Shown here: in pieces, positions 30,260-38,356 of the stretch
How the letters are laid out: the number at the start of each line of letters is the position of its first letter
How positions within the stretch are numbered: the first letter of the stretch is position 1
Origin: Aliidongia sp035943795
GTDB lineage: Bacteria > Pseudomonadota > Alphaproteobacteria > ATCC43930 > CGMCC-115725
DNA length: 64,000 nt
Direction of reading: 5' to 3'
Assembly (NCBI RefSeq): GCF_035943795.1
Contig: NZ_DASZBY010000083.1
Span: forward strand, 1 to 64,000
Notes under the pieces: model-generated
Seen by the model: the letters and a program-made list of their open reading frames with translations, nothing else
Database searches by the model: none
Told to the model about the DNA's origin: nothing
Position numbers and translations under genes: made by a program

Positions 30260-33160
30260 CTAGAACTTGACCGAGGCCTTCATGTAGATGAACCGGCCGA
30301 CGAAGTCGTAACCCGCCGAAGCCGCACCGTTGTTGCCCTGGCCCGTCGGGAGCAGGAACGGCGGATCCTTGTCGAACAGGTTGTCGACGCCGACCGTCAG
30401 GTTCACGTTCTTGTACTGATAAGTGCCGCTGATGTCGTGATAGAACACGCCGGCCGCCTCGTTGCCTTCGAAGTCGCCCGGGCCGTTGAGCGTATCCTTC
30501 ACGCCGCCGTAGTACCGGGTCGTCCAGTTGACCGACCAGTTGTCCTGCTTGAACGAAGTCGCGAGCAGGGCCTTGAAGCGGGGTTCGGCACCGTCGCTAT
30601 TCGGCACGAGAGCGTAGGCGCCAGCCTGCTGCACCGTAGTGCCACCGGCCGAGACGTTGTCGCTCAGCAGGTAGTTGACCTGGCCGTTGAAGTCGAGGTG
30701 ACCCCAGGCCGGCAGGCCCAGCTTGGCCGTGTCGATGCCGTAGTTGAGCGCGATATCGATGCCATCGGTGTTCTCCGCGCCGATGTTGGCATTGATCGCC
30801 TTAACCGGCAGGAGCGAGCCGGTACCGGGGACCCGCCCGCCGGCCAATTGGCAAGCGACCGGTCGGGAAACGAGGTACGGTACGCCGCCGTAGCACGCCG
30901 CAAGCAACTGGTTCGGATCGTAACTGCCGATCTCGTTGCGGACCAGGATGGTGTAGAAGTCGGTCGAGACCGACAGGCCGGGGATCCAATGCGGTGTCGC
31001 GACGCCGCCGATGGTCCATTCCTGTGAGGTTTCCGGATGCAGGCTCGGGTTGCCGCCGGTCGCCTGTGTGACCTGGTTGACCTGCGTGAGCGTCACGCCC
31101 GCAGGCAGCGCAGCCCGACACGCCGCATTGCCGAAGGAGGCGCCCCCAGGAGCGCAAGGATCGTTGCCGCCGACTTCGGTCTGGGACGCACCGCCATAGA
31201 GTTCGCGGAGCTGCGGTGCACGATAGCCGGTCGAATGGCCGCCACGCAGACGGAAGTCGTCCGTGATGGCGTAATCGAGGCCGACCTTGAACGTGGTCGC
31301 CTGGCCGAAGGTGGTGTTGTAGTCGTACCGGCCGGACGCATCGAGGGTCAGCATCTTGACGAACGGCAGGTTCGACAGCAGCGGGGCGTTGACTTCGACA
31401 TAGCCGGACGTGGTGGCATAGCTGCCGCTGGTCGGCAAGGCGAAGACGGCGCCGTCACCCTGCGAGGTGATCGAGTCCGGATGGTCGAACAAGGTGTCCG
31501 GACGATATTCGAAGCCGACGACCACGCCCAGCGGGCCGGCCGGCAGCTGGTAGACCGGGCCGCCGATATGGCCGTAGGCGACCTGCTCGGTATATTCGCT
31601 GGTATCCGTATTGGTGAAGGACAGGTATTGCGCCTGCGCCTTCGTCAGCGTGTTGTAGCCGAAGAAGTTGGCGACGGAGCAGCCCGGTGCGCTGCCGCAC
31701 GGGTTCATGCCCAGCTCTTGGCTGAGATGGTAGAAGTTCGTCTCGTTATAGACGTCATAGCGGGCCGACGACTTGCCGTACATGTAGCCGGCTTCCCAGT
31801 CGTACTTGCCCATCAGGGTACCCTGCAGGCCGGCACGAATCCGGTAGGTCTCGACGTCGTCGCGATACTGGCGCGGGCCATTCTCGAACCGGCGGGTCAG
31901 GATCGGCACGTCGGTGTTGACGTTGCCGGCGCCGAAGAGCGCCGCGGCGTTGGGCAGGTTCGTCGGGTTGTACGGGTTGGCGACGACCTGGCCGGCAGTG
32001 TTGAGATAGTTGGCGGCCGAGAACATATTGGGGAACTGTGGCGTCGGAACGTTGTAGCCGAGCGGTTCCGGGTTCAGCGTTTCGGCCGACTGGCGGTCGG
32101 TATAGAAGCCTTCCAACACGACCGTGACATTGGGTGCCACGTCATAGTGGGTCGTGAAATTCATCTGCTGCCGGTCGAGGCCGGCGGTCAGGCCACCGTT
32201 CGGCAGCGTGTTGAACCGGACACCGACGCCGGGGATGAAAATGTCACCCTGGCTGATACCGCCGCCCTGGCACGGGCCGCCGGGCAATTGCTGCGTGCAG
32301 AGCGAGCCCGCCGCGGATGACAGCACCGGGTTGTTGAGGCCGTTGTTACCGAAATAATAGTTGGTCCCGCCGATCTGACCGACCGCGCCGGTGACGCGGC
32401 TCGAGACGTTGCCATAGCCGTTTTCGATCGCTTCCGGATGCTGGCTGATCGCCCAGGCGCGCTGCGCACCCAGCAACTGATCGGTGTGATCGGTGCCGAC
32501 GTTGATCAGGATGTTGCCGCGGTCGAAGTCGGCGCCGGCGGTCGAATAGACCGAATGGCGCAGGCCGTCGCCGTAGCTCGTCTCGCCGACCGAGCCACCG
32601 ACCTCGATGCCGTTGAAATGCTGCTTGGTGATGATGTTGATCACGCCGCCGATCGCGTCGGCACCGTAGATCGACGAGGCGCCGTCACGCAGCACTTCGA
32701 TGCGTTCGATCATCGAGACCGGGATATTGTCCAGGTCGACGGCGTCGGACGAACCCTGCGTATCCGTGAACGGGAAACGCTGACCGTTCAGCAGGACCAG
32801 CGTACGCTGTGGCTGCAGGTTGCGCAGGCCGGCTTCCGAAGCGCCGAGACCGCCGTTGGAGCTGTTGCCGCTGATGCCGCCGGTGAAATCGACGGCCGGC
32901 AGCTTCATCAGGATCTGTTCGAGCGACGTGGCCGCGGTCTTGGCGATATCCTCGCTCGACACGACCGTGATGGGATTGGCGCTCGCGGCATCGGTGTTCT
33001 TCAGGCGCGAGCCGGTAACCTCAATGGTTTCAGTTTGCGGCGCGCTCTGCGCGAGCGCCGGAACCGCGGCGAAAACCGGCAACAGCGCCAGGACGGCAAC
33101 CGTTCCGGAAAGTCGGTTCTTAAGTGTCAAGGACCCAGACCCCCTCAATACAATGCTCAT
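30260..33160 (-). CDS. TonB-dependent outer membrane receptor
   Basis: A 966-residue receptor. The signal peptide ends near ALAQ (about residue 38). A TonB-box-like ETIEVTGSR follows, then the plug domain with GLRNLQPQRTLVLLNGQRF and VLRDGASSIYGADAIGGV. A 22-strand beta-barrel ends in a terminal aromatic (FIYMKASVKF). The plug type (LNGQRF/YGADAIGG) is common in Caulobacter, Xanthomonas and Sphingomonas receptors for complex substrates rather than classic siderophore receptors. The ligand cannot be read from sequence. It is divergent from its likely energiser tonB-exbBDD operon. Confidence 0.93.
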   Translation of the reverse strand: MSIVLRGSGSLTLKNRLSGTVAVLALLPVFAAVPALAQSAPQTETIEVTGSRLKNTDAASANPITVVSSEDIAKTAATSLEQILMKLPAVDFTGGISGNSSNGGLGASEAGLRNLQPQRTLVLLNGQRFPFTDTQGSSDAVDLDNIPVSMIERIEVLRDGASSIYGADAIGGVINIITKQHFNGIEVGGSVGETSYGDGLRHSVYSTAGADFDRGNILINVGTDHTDQLLGAQRAWAISQHPEAIENGYGNVSSRVTGAVGQIGGTNYYFGNNGLNNPVLSSAAGSLCTQQLPGGPCQGGGISQGDIFIPGVGVRFNTLPNGGLTAGLDRQQMNFTTHYDVAPNVTVVLEGFYTDRQSAETLNPEPLGYNVPTPQFPNMFSAANYLNTAGQVVANPYNPTNLPNAAALFGAGNVNTDVPILTRRFENGPRQYRDDVETYRIRAGLQGTLMGKYDWEAGYMYGKSSARYDVYNETNFYHLSQELGMNPCGSAPGCSVANFFGYNTLTKAQAQYLSFTNTDTSEYTEQVAYGHIGGPVYQLPAGPLGVVVGFEYRPDTLFDHPDSITSQGDGAVFALPTSGSYATTSGYVEVNAPLLSNLPFVKMLTLDASGRYDYNTTFGQATTFKVGLDYAITDDFRLRGGHSTGYRAPQLRELYGGASQTEVGGNDPCAPGGASFGNAACRAALPAGVTLTQVNQVTQATGGNPSLHPETSQEWTIGGVATPHWIPGLSVSTDFYTILVRNEIGSYDPNQLLAACYGGVPYLVSRPVACQLAGGRVPGTGSLLPVKAINANIGAENTDGIDIALNYGIDTAKLGLPAWGHLDFNGQVNYLLSDNVSAGGTTVQQAGAYALVPNSDGAEPRFKALLATSFKQDNWSVNWTTRYYGGVKDTLNGPGDFEGNEAAGVFYHDISGTYQYKNVNLTVGVDNLFDKDPPFLLPTGQGNNGAASAGYDFVGRFIYMKASVKF

Positions 33161-34284
33161 TTAAGTGACCCCCTCCCTTGCGGGAAATGCGACCGAGCCG
33201 GCAGAACGCACGGCAGGGTCGCAAGGCGAACGGGAATTCTTGTAACTCCCTTGTTACAAAGATTTCCGGAAAGTTTCGTTCGTGACAATAGGCGCGGTCG
33301 GGTCGGCGGGGAGGTAGTTGGAGGGTGTGTCCGCGGCGCCACAAAAATGCGGGGCCGCCATGGCGCCAGCGCATGGACTGCCGCTATCGCCCGTCACAAA
33401 GAATCGCGAAATCCGGCCACGCACGCCCGGGACCCGCACCCGAAATCCAAAACCTCAGACAATACGCCCCGTCATTTGACAGGCGTCAAATCGCCAAAAT
33501 CGTCGGAATCGGAAATAACCCGTAATTTCAGGATCGAGTATTCGCAATAATGTGCAAGCTTGCGCTTAGAAAGGAGGCGAATCGCAAAATCATGGCGATT
33601 CCTCATGAAAACTGGGCGACTTTTGTCATGAAGATGGCATAATGCGTCTTACGGACCCACACCATGACCGTAACGCATGGCGTTTGCTTCAATAGAAAGC
33701 GACGTTATGGCGTCGCAGTTCATGGGGGCGGGTCCAAACCCCCGCATTCATCCCGGCAACCGGCGACGAGCGTTTCCGGTCTGGGATGACGTTCAATGTT
33801 TTGGGCTGGTCGATACTGCCGCCGGGATTTGGATATCGGTTCGTGACACAGGGATGGCGAGACAGCGGATTCCCGATCGATTGCGGTGCTGCCGCTATCG
33901 ACCGCGTGTCCTCTTTTGTCCGGACCCGTCGCGGACGATCCACCCATCCCGGCCGCCGGACCCTCCAAGCCATTGGAATGTCGGTGGAAACACCCTGCCG
34001 GATCAGCATCGATCGCCTTACTGTCTGCCCCTTGACGGGAGCGGACGGAGCGTTCTTGGATGCGGCCGGACAGGGAAAACCGGGAATCAACCCAAGGCGA
34101 ACCCTGGGGAAATCCGGCGAAGCCAGTAACATGGCGCGCTATTTGACGGATTTTCCGGGTTTAGACCAAGGAATGCATAGTTTCGCTTAAACGATTGCGC
34201 GTTCGTCCGTCGTGCGGTAACGACGGCGAAATTCGTTGCGCTCGAAACTCTCCCGCGAGAGGGCGGGCGGAGGAGGAGAATGGG
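33161..34284. other. long non-coding interval (1.1 kb) between the TonB receptor and tonB
   Basis: No reading frame here looks like a protein; overlapping frames on both strands lack family features and a good ribosome site. The left part (about 33240-33660) is relatively A/T-rich for this genome and holds a GCAAGCTTGC dyad (33554-33563). A 16-codon frame starts at 33592, with an AGGAGG 15 bp upstream. At 33747-33790 a CATCCC...GGGATG palindrome resembles the REP family. The region must contain the receptor promoter (left) and the tonB promoter (right) and could encode a regulatory RNA. Confidence 0.5.
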
Positions 34285-34923
34285 ATGAATTTCACGCAGC
34301 AGCAGAAGAGTCCCGGCCGACAGCTTATGGGCTTCGTCGTCGTGGTGCTCCTGCATGTTGGCTTGATTTACGCGCTGGTGACGGGCCTCGGCACGAACAT
34401 CGTCGAGGTGATCAAAGCTCCGATCGAGACGAAGATCATTCAGGAGGTGAAGCCGCCGCCGCCGGACGTGCCGCCGCCGCCGCCGCCGCCGAAACTGGCA
34501 GCGCCGCCGCCGCCGTATATTCCGCCGCCGGAAATCCAGATCGCACAGCCGCCGCCGCCGACGCCCATGGCGACGGTCGCAACGGTCGCCCCGCCGGCAC
34601 CGCAAGCCCCGCCGGTGGCCCGCGTGACGGCGCCGTCGGTACCGGATAGCGAAGTGAGCGCGCGGCCGATATCGGGTGGCTCGCCCAAATATCCGGCCCG
34701 CATGCTGGATCAAGGTCGCGAAGGCCATGTTGACGTCACTTGCGACGTCGATACGGACGGCTCGACCTCCAATTGCACCGTGACGAGCGTCACCGGAGGG
34801 CAGGCTTTTGCAGACTCGGCTTTGGAGTACGTGAAATCGGCACACTACAAGCCGCGAATTTTGAACGGGGTCGCGGTGAAGGAACCGCATCACACGTTCA
34901 GCATCGGCTTCACGCTGAAGTAG
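34285..34923 (+). CDS. tonB: TonB energy transducer
   Basis: A 212-residue TonB protein. It has a short cytoplasmic N-terminus and one membrane anchor with the functional histidine in VVVVLLHVGLIYALV. A periplasmic Pro-rich spacer of PPPP and APPP repeats (residues ~53-115) follows, then a C-terminal TonB domain with PKYPARMLDQGREGHVDV. The start at 34285 follows GGAGGAGAA. It couples the proton-motive-force complex ExbBD to outer-membrane receptors such as the divergent one. Confidence 0.93.
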   Translation: MNFTQQQKSPGRQLMGFVVVVLLHVGLIYALVTGLGTNIVEVIKAPIETKIIQEVKPPPPDVPPPPPPPKLAAPPPPYIPPPEIQIAQPPPPTPMATVATVAPPAPQAPPVARVTAPSVPDSEVSARPISGGSPKYPARMLDQGREGHVDVTCDVDTDGSTSNCTVTSVTGGQAFADSALEYVKSAHYKPRILNGVAVKEPHHTFSIGFTLK

Positions 34924-35013
34924 CGCCGGCAACGACACGGCAGATCAACAGATAAAGGCAACTCGGGACCTCCGCACCGCGAAGACGACGGAACCCGACC
35001 TTCCGGAGACACC

Positions 35014-35982
35014 ATGATCAAGACCAACAGCCTGACGGCCCTCGCAATGGCCCTCCTCCTCGCCGCCGCCCCGCTCGCCTCGACCGTGGCGCTGGCCCAG
35101 ACGGCGCCGGCGGCCCCGGCTCCGGCGGCGACCGCGCCGGCCGCACCGCCTCCTGCAGCGGCCGCTCCGGTGGCCCCGGCCACGCCGGCTCCGGCCGACG
35201 CGAGCGCCCCGCCGGCGGCCGCTCCTGCCGCAGCCCCGACCGACGCGCCGGCCCTGGCGGCCCCGCCGGTCGGCCCGGCACCGACGACCGAGGCGGTCGA
35301 CAATCCCTACGGCCTCGATGCCTTGTGGAAGGGCGGCGATTTCGTGTCGCGCGGCACGCTGGTCATTCTGGTCATCATGTCGGTCGGCACCTGGTACATC
35401 ATGATCATCAAGGTGTGGGAGCAGTCGCGCCTGTTCTCGGCCGGCAAGAAGGCGAACAAGAGCTTCTGGACGGCCGGCTCGATCCAGGAGTCGGTCGGCA
35501 GGCTGAAGCCGACGAGCCCGTTCCGCTACATCGCCGAGAGCGGCGTTTCGGCGAGCGAGCATCACGAAGGCACGCTGGTCGAGCAGATCGACCTCAATAC
35601 CTGGATCACCATGTCGATGCAGCGCGCAGTCGAGGCGATCCAGAGCCGGCTGCAGGGCGGCCTGGCCTTCCTGGCGACGGTCGGCTCGACGGCACCGTTC
35701 GTGGGCCTGTTCGGCACGGTCTGGGGCATCTACCACGCACTGACCGCGATCGGCATCGCCGGCCAGGCCTCGATCGACAAGGTCGCCGGTCCCGTCGGTG
35801 AGGCGCTGATCATGACGGCGATCGGTCTCGCGACCGCTGTTCCGGCCGTGCTGGGATACAACTGGCTCGTGCGCCGCAACAAGTCGGGCATGGAGCTGGT
35901 CCGCAACTTCTCGTCCGACGTCCACTCGGTGCTGCTCTCGGGCAGCAACCCGGGCAAGGGCGCTGCCGCCCGGGTCGCCTGA
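35014..35982 (+). CDS. exbB: MotA/TolQ/ExbB proton channel family protein
   Basis: A 322-residue ExbB. It has an N-terminal signal peptide (ALAMALLLAAAPLASTVALAQ) and then a ~70-residue Ala/Pro-rich periplasmic extension, a known variant in alphaproteobacteria and xanthomonads. Three membrane helices follow, with LATVGSTAPFVGLFGTVWGI and the pore helix ATAVPAVLGYN. It forms the proton channel with ExbD. A GGAGACACC ribosome site precedes the ATG, and it lies 2 bp upstream of exbD. Confidence 0.93.
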   Translation: MIKTNSLTALAMALLLAAAPLASTVALAQTAPAAPAPAATAPAAPPPAAAAPVAPATPAPADASAPPAAAPAAAPTDAPALAAPPVGPAPTTEAVDNPYGLDALWKGGDFVSRGTLVILVIMSVGTWYIMIIKVWEQSRLFSAGKKANKSFWTAGSIQESVGRLKPTSPFRYIAESGVSASEHHEGTLVEQIDLNTWITMSMQRAVEAIQSRLQGGLAFLATVGSTAPFVGLFGTVWGIYHALTAIGIAGQASIDKVAGPVGEALIMTAIGLATAVPAVLGYNWLVRRNKSGMELVRNFSSDVHSVLLSGSNPGKGAAARVA

Positions 35983-35984
35983 CC

Positions 35985-36419
35985 ATGGCGATGAACGTCG
36001 GCTCGCCCGACGGGGGCGGCGAGGACGAGGTGGTGTCGTCGATCAACACGACACCGCTCGTCGACGTCATGCTGGTGCTGCTGATCATCTTCCTGATCAC
36101 GATCCCGGTGGTGACCCATACGGTGCCGGTGGTGCTGCCGAAGGAAACCAACATCCCGACGCAGACCAAGCCGGACAACATCAACCTGTCGGTCAACAAG
36201 GACGGGGACCTGTTCTGGAACGAGCAGCCGGTGGCCGACTTTCCGGCGCTGGTCGAGCGGCTGAAGGTGGTGGCGGTCAAGGTGCCGCAGCCCGAGGTGC
36301 ATATTCGAGGCGACTCGAACGCGCGCTACGAATTCGTCGGCAAGGTCGTCATGAGCTGCGAGCGGGCCGGCATCTTCAAGATCGGCTTCATCACCGAACC
36401 GCCACCGCACGGCGGTTGA
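35985..36419 (+). CDS. exbD: ExbD/TolR family biopolymer transport protein (copy 1)
   Basis: A 144-residue ExbD with a short cytoplasmic N-terminus and a membrane helix carrying the functional aspartate in NTTPLVDVMLVLLIIFLI. A periplasmic domain follows (LSVNKDGDLFWNEQPV). It is immediately after exbB. A second, divergent exbD follows, an arrangement seen with TonB systems that have paired ExbD subunits. Confidence 0.93.
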   Translation: MAMNVGSPDGGGEDEVVSSINTTPLVDVMLVLLIIFLITIPVVTHTVPVVLPKETNIPTQTKPDNINLSVNKDGDLFWNEQPVADFPALVERLKVVAVKVPQPEVHIRGDSNARYEFVGKVVMSCERAGIFKIGFITEPPPHGG

Positions 36420-36427
36420 GGACGAAC

Positions 36428-36479
36428 GGCCCGCCGGCACCGCCGGCGGGCCTCCGGACCAGATTTGCGGACCAGATTT
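36428..36479 (+). repeat. hairpin plus tandem 13-bp repeat between the two exbD genes
   Basis: GGCCCGCCGG (36428-36437) and CCGGCGGGCC (36443-36452) form a perfect 10-bp stem with a 5-nt loop. Directly after it CGGACCAGATTT occurs twice in tandem (36455-36466 and 36468-36479). The stem could slow mRNA decay or reduce read-through and so set the ratio of the two ExbD proteins. Confidence 0.6.
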
Positions 36480-36493
36480 AAGGAACGAACCCC

Positions 36494-36928
36494 ATGGGTA
36501 TGAATGTCGGATCCGGCAGCGAGGGCGGCGATCCCGAGGTGATGGTGGACATGAACACCACGCCGCTGATCGACGTGATGCTCGTGTTGCTGATCATGCT
36601 GATCATCACCATCCCGATCCAGACGCACGCGGTGAAGCTCGACCTGCCGGCCGGCAATCCGCCGCCGCCGCCGGCGCCGCCCGAAGTCGTCACCGTCGAC
36701 GTCGATTTCGACGGCACGATCCTGTGGAACGACGAGGTGGTCGATCGCCAGGGCCTGGACGCGCGCATCCTGACCGCGGCGGCCCAGCCGGTTCAGCCGG
36801 AGCTGCACCTGCGACCGAACAAGCTGGTGACCTACAAGTACGTCGCCGCCGTCATGGCCGATGCCCAGCGCCTCGGCCTGACGAAGCTCTCCCTCGTCGG
36901 TAACGAACAGTTCATCGACGCGAACTAA
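36494..36928 (+). CDS. exbD: ExbD/TolR family biopolymer transport protein (copy 2)
   Basis: A 144-residue second ExbD, only moderately similar to copy 1 in the periplasmic part. The membrane helix has the essential aspartate in NTTPLIDVMLVLLIMLII. After it comes a Pro-rich PPPPPAPPEV linker and a C-terminal domain ending EQFIDAN. An AAGGAACG ribosome site precedes the ATG. It probably forms a hetero-oligomer with ExbB and ExbD1. Confidence 0.92.
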   Translation: MGMNVGSGSEGGDPEVMVDMNTTPLIDVMLVLLIMLIITIPIQTHAVKLDLPAGNPPPPPAPPEVVTVDVDFDGTILWNDEVVDRQGLDARILTAAAQPVQPELHLRPNKLVTYKYVAAVMADAQRLGLTKLSLVGNEQFIDAN

Positions 36929-36949
36929 AAAAGCGGCGTTGTTGAAAGC

Positions 36950-36975
36950 GAGGCTGTATTGCAGCCTCACTTTTC
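36950..36975 (+). terminator. weak terminator/attenuator between exbD2 and the TPR gene
   Basis: GAGGCTG (36950-36956) and CAGCCTC (36962-36968) form a perfect 7-bp stem with a TATTG loop followed by ACTTTTCG. The interrupted T-run suggests partial termination, so the downstream TPR gene may be expressed at a lower level. Confidence 0.5.
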
Positions 36976-37022
36976 GTATCTTTCGGAATCTTCTTTTCCG
37001 CCCCCATTCGGAATCCCCATCA

Positions 37023-38273
37023 ATGACGCGTTTCCGCCTTCTGTACGTCGGTCTCGTCGGTGCCGGCCTCGGCCTTTCCATGCTGCCTCACTCGCCGCTC
37101 GGCATCGCCGCCGCCCAGGCGCAGGAAGCGGACAAGCTCCGCCCCGAAGTCGGCAAACCGCTGCAGAAGGCGCAGGATTTCGTGAAGCAGCACAAGCTGC
37201 CGGAAGCGACCGCCCAGCTTCACGACGCCGAGAACGCCAAGAGCAAGACGGCGTACGAAAGCTTCGTGATCGAACAGGTGCGCGGGTCGATCGCCCAGGC
37301 GTCCGGCGACACCGCCGCCGCCGCCAAGTCCTACGAGACGCAATTGGCGTCCGGCCGCGTCACCGGCGCCGAGCAGACCAAGCTGGTCCTGGCCGTCGCC
37401 AGCATGAGCTACCAGGCCAAGGATTATCCGAAGGCGATCACCTGGTTCACCCGCTATTTCAAGGAAAGCGGCGCCGACCCCGCGATGCGGACCTTCCTGA
37501 TCCAGTCCTATTACCTGTCGGGCGACTATGCCAGCGCCGGCAAGGCCCAGGCCGATCAGATCCAAGCCGAGGAGAAGGCCGGCCAGAAGCCGCCCGAGGA
37601 CCAGCTCCAGCTGCTTCAGGCCTGCCAGACCCAGACGAAGGACAACGTCGGCTTCTCCAACACCATGGAAAAGCTGGTGACCCTCTATCCCAAGAAGGAC
37701 TATTGGGCGCAGTTGATCCATGGCCTGCAGGTCAAGCCGGGCTTCTCCGACCGTCTGACGCTCGATCTCGATCGGCTGCAGCTGGCCGTCGGTACGCTCG
37801 CGACCTCGGCGCAATACATGGACATGGCGCAGATCTCGCTGCAGGCGGGATTGACCGGCGAAGCCAAGGCAGTCGTCGACAAGGGTTATGCCGCGGGCGT
37901 GCTGGGAACCGGTGCCGAGGCCGCTCGTCAGCAGCGCCTGAAGGATCTCGTGACCCGGACCATCGCCGAAGACCAGCAGACAGCGGGCAAGGCCGATGCC
38001 GATGCCGCAGCGGCGAAGGACGGCCAGGCGCAGCTCGACCTCGGCGCGAAATACGTCAGCTACGGCCAGTTCGACAAGGGCATCCCGGCCATGGAAGCGG
38101 GTATCCGCAAGGATGCGCTGAAGCATCCCGAGGACGCCAAGCTGCACCTGGGCCTTGCCTACCTGGCCGCCGGCCAGAAGGCCAAGGCCGTCCAGATGCT
38201 GAAGACGGTCGGCGGCACGGATGGCACGGCCGACCTTGCCCGCCTGTGGATCCTGCAGATCGGCAAGGTCTGA
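37023..38273 (+). CDS. periplasmic tetratricopeptide-repeat protein of the TonB operon
   Basis: A 416-residue exported protein with a signal peptide (residues ~1-36, ending AAAQAQ). Repeated helical pairs of TPR character follow (e.g. YQAKDYPKAITWFTRYFKES; LGLAYLAAGQKAKAVQMLK). A TPR protein of this kind often follows exbB-exbD-exbD in alpha- and gammaproteobacteria and is presumed to assist the TonB complex; its role is not established. The start at 37023 gives a normal signal sequence. It ends in a strong bidirectional terminator. Confidence 0.82.
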   Translation: MTRFRLLYVGLVGAGLGLSMLPHSPLGIAAAQAQEADKLRPEVGKPLQKAQDFVKQHKLPEATAQLHDAENAKSKTAYESFVIEQVRGSIAQASGDTAAAAKSYETQLASGRVTGAEQTKLVLAVASMSYQAKDYPKAITWFTRYFKESGADPAMRTFLIQSYYLSGDYASAGKAQADQIQAEEKAGQKPPEDQLQLLQACQTQTKDNVGFSNTMEKLVTLYPKKDYWAQLIHGLQVKPGFSDRLTLDLDRLQLAVGTLATSAQYMDMAQISLQAGLTGEAKAVVDKGYAAGVLGTGAEAARQQRLKDLVTRTIAEDQQTAGKADADAAAAKDGQAQLDLGAKYVSYGQFDKGIPAMEAGIRKDALKHPEDAKLHLGLAYLAAGQKAKAVQMLKTVGGTDGTADLARLWILQIGKV

Positions 38274-38299
38274 GCCCACCCTCTTCTCGTCGCATGAAA

Positions 38300-38334
38300 A
38301 AAAGGCCGGCAGCCCTCGGGGTTGCCGGCCTTTT
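38300..38334. terminator. bidirectional intrinsic terminator
   Basis: AAAAGGCCGGCA (38300-38311) and TGCCGGCCTTTT (38323-38334) give a perfect 12-bp stem with an 11-nt loop. There are A-runs on the left and T-runs on the right, so it terminates both the TonB operon (+) and the peptide-binding gene (-). Confidence 0.88.
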
Positions 38335-38356
38335 CCATTGGGGGGCGTCGCGGGCT

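Noticed and set aside
33161..33400. A cobalamin or other riboswitch upstream of the TonB receptor
   Set aside because: No cobalamin-box-like conserved block or appropriate long leader could be seen between the start codon and the A/T-richer patch.
33592..33642. A 16-codon frame (MAIPHENWATFVMKMA) with an AGGAGG upstream
   Set aside because: The spacing of 15 bp between the ribosome site and ATG is too long and the peptide has no evident feature; kept only as part of the intergenic finding.
33677..34190. Overlapping frames of 134-150 codons in the TonB intergenic gap
   Set aside because: Compositions rich in Arg, Pro, Gly and Cys, no recognisable ribosome site, no domain pattern, and competing frames on both strands.
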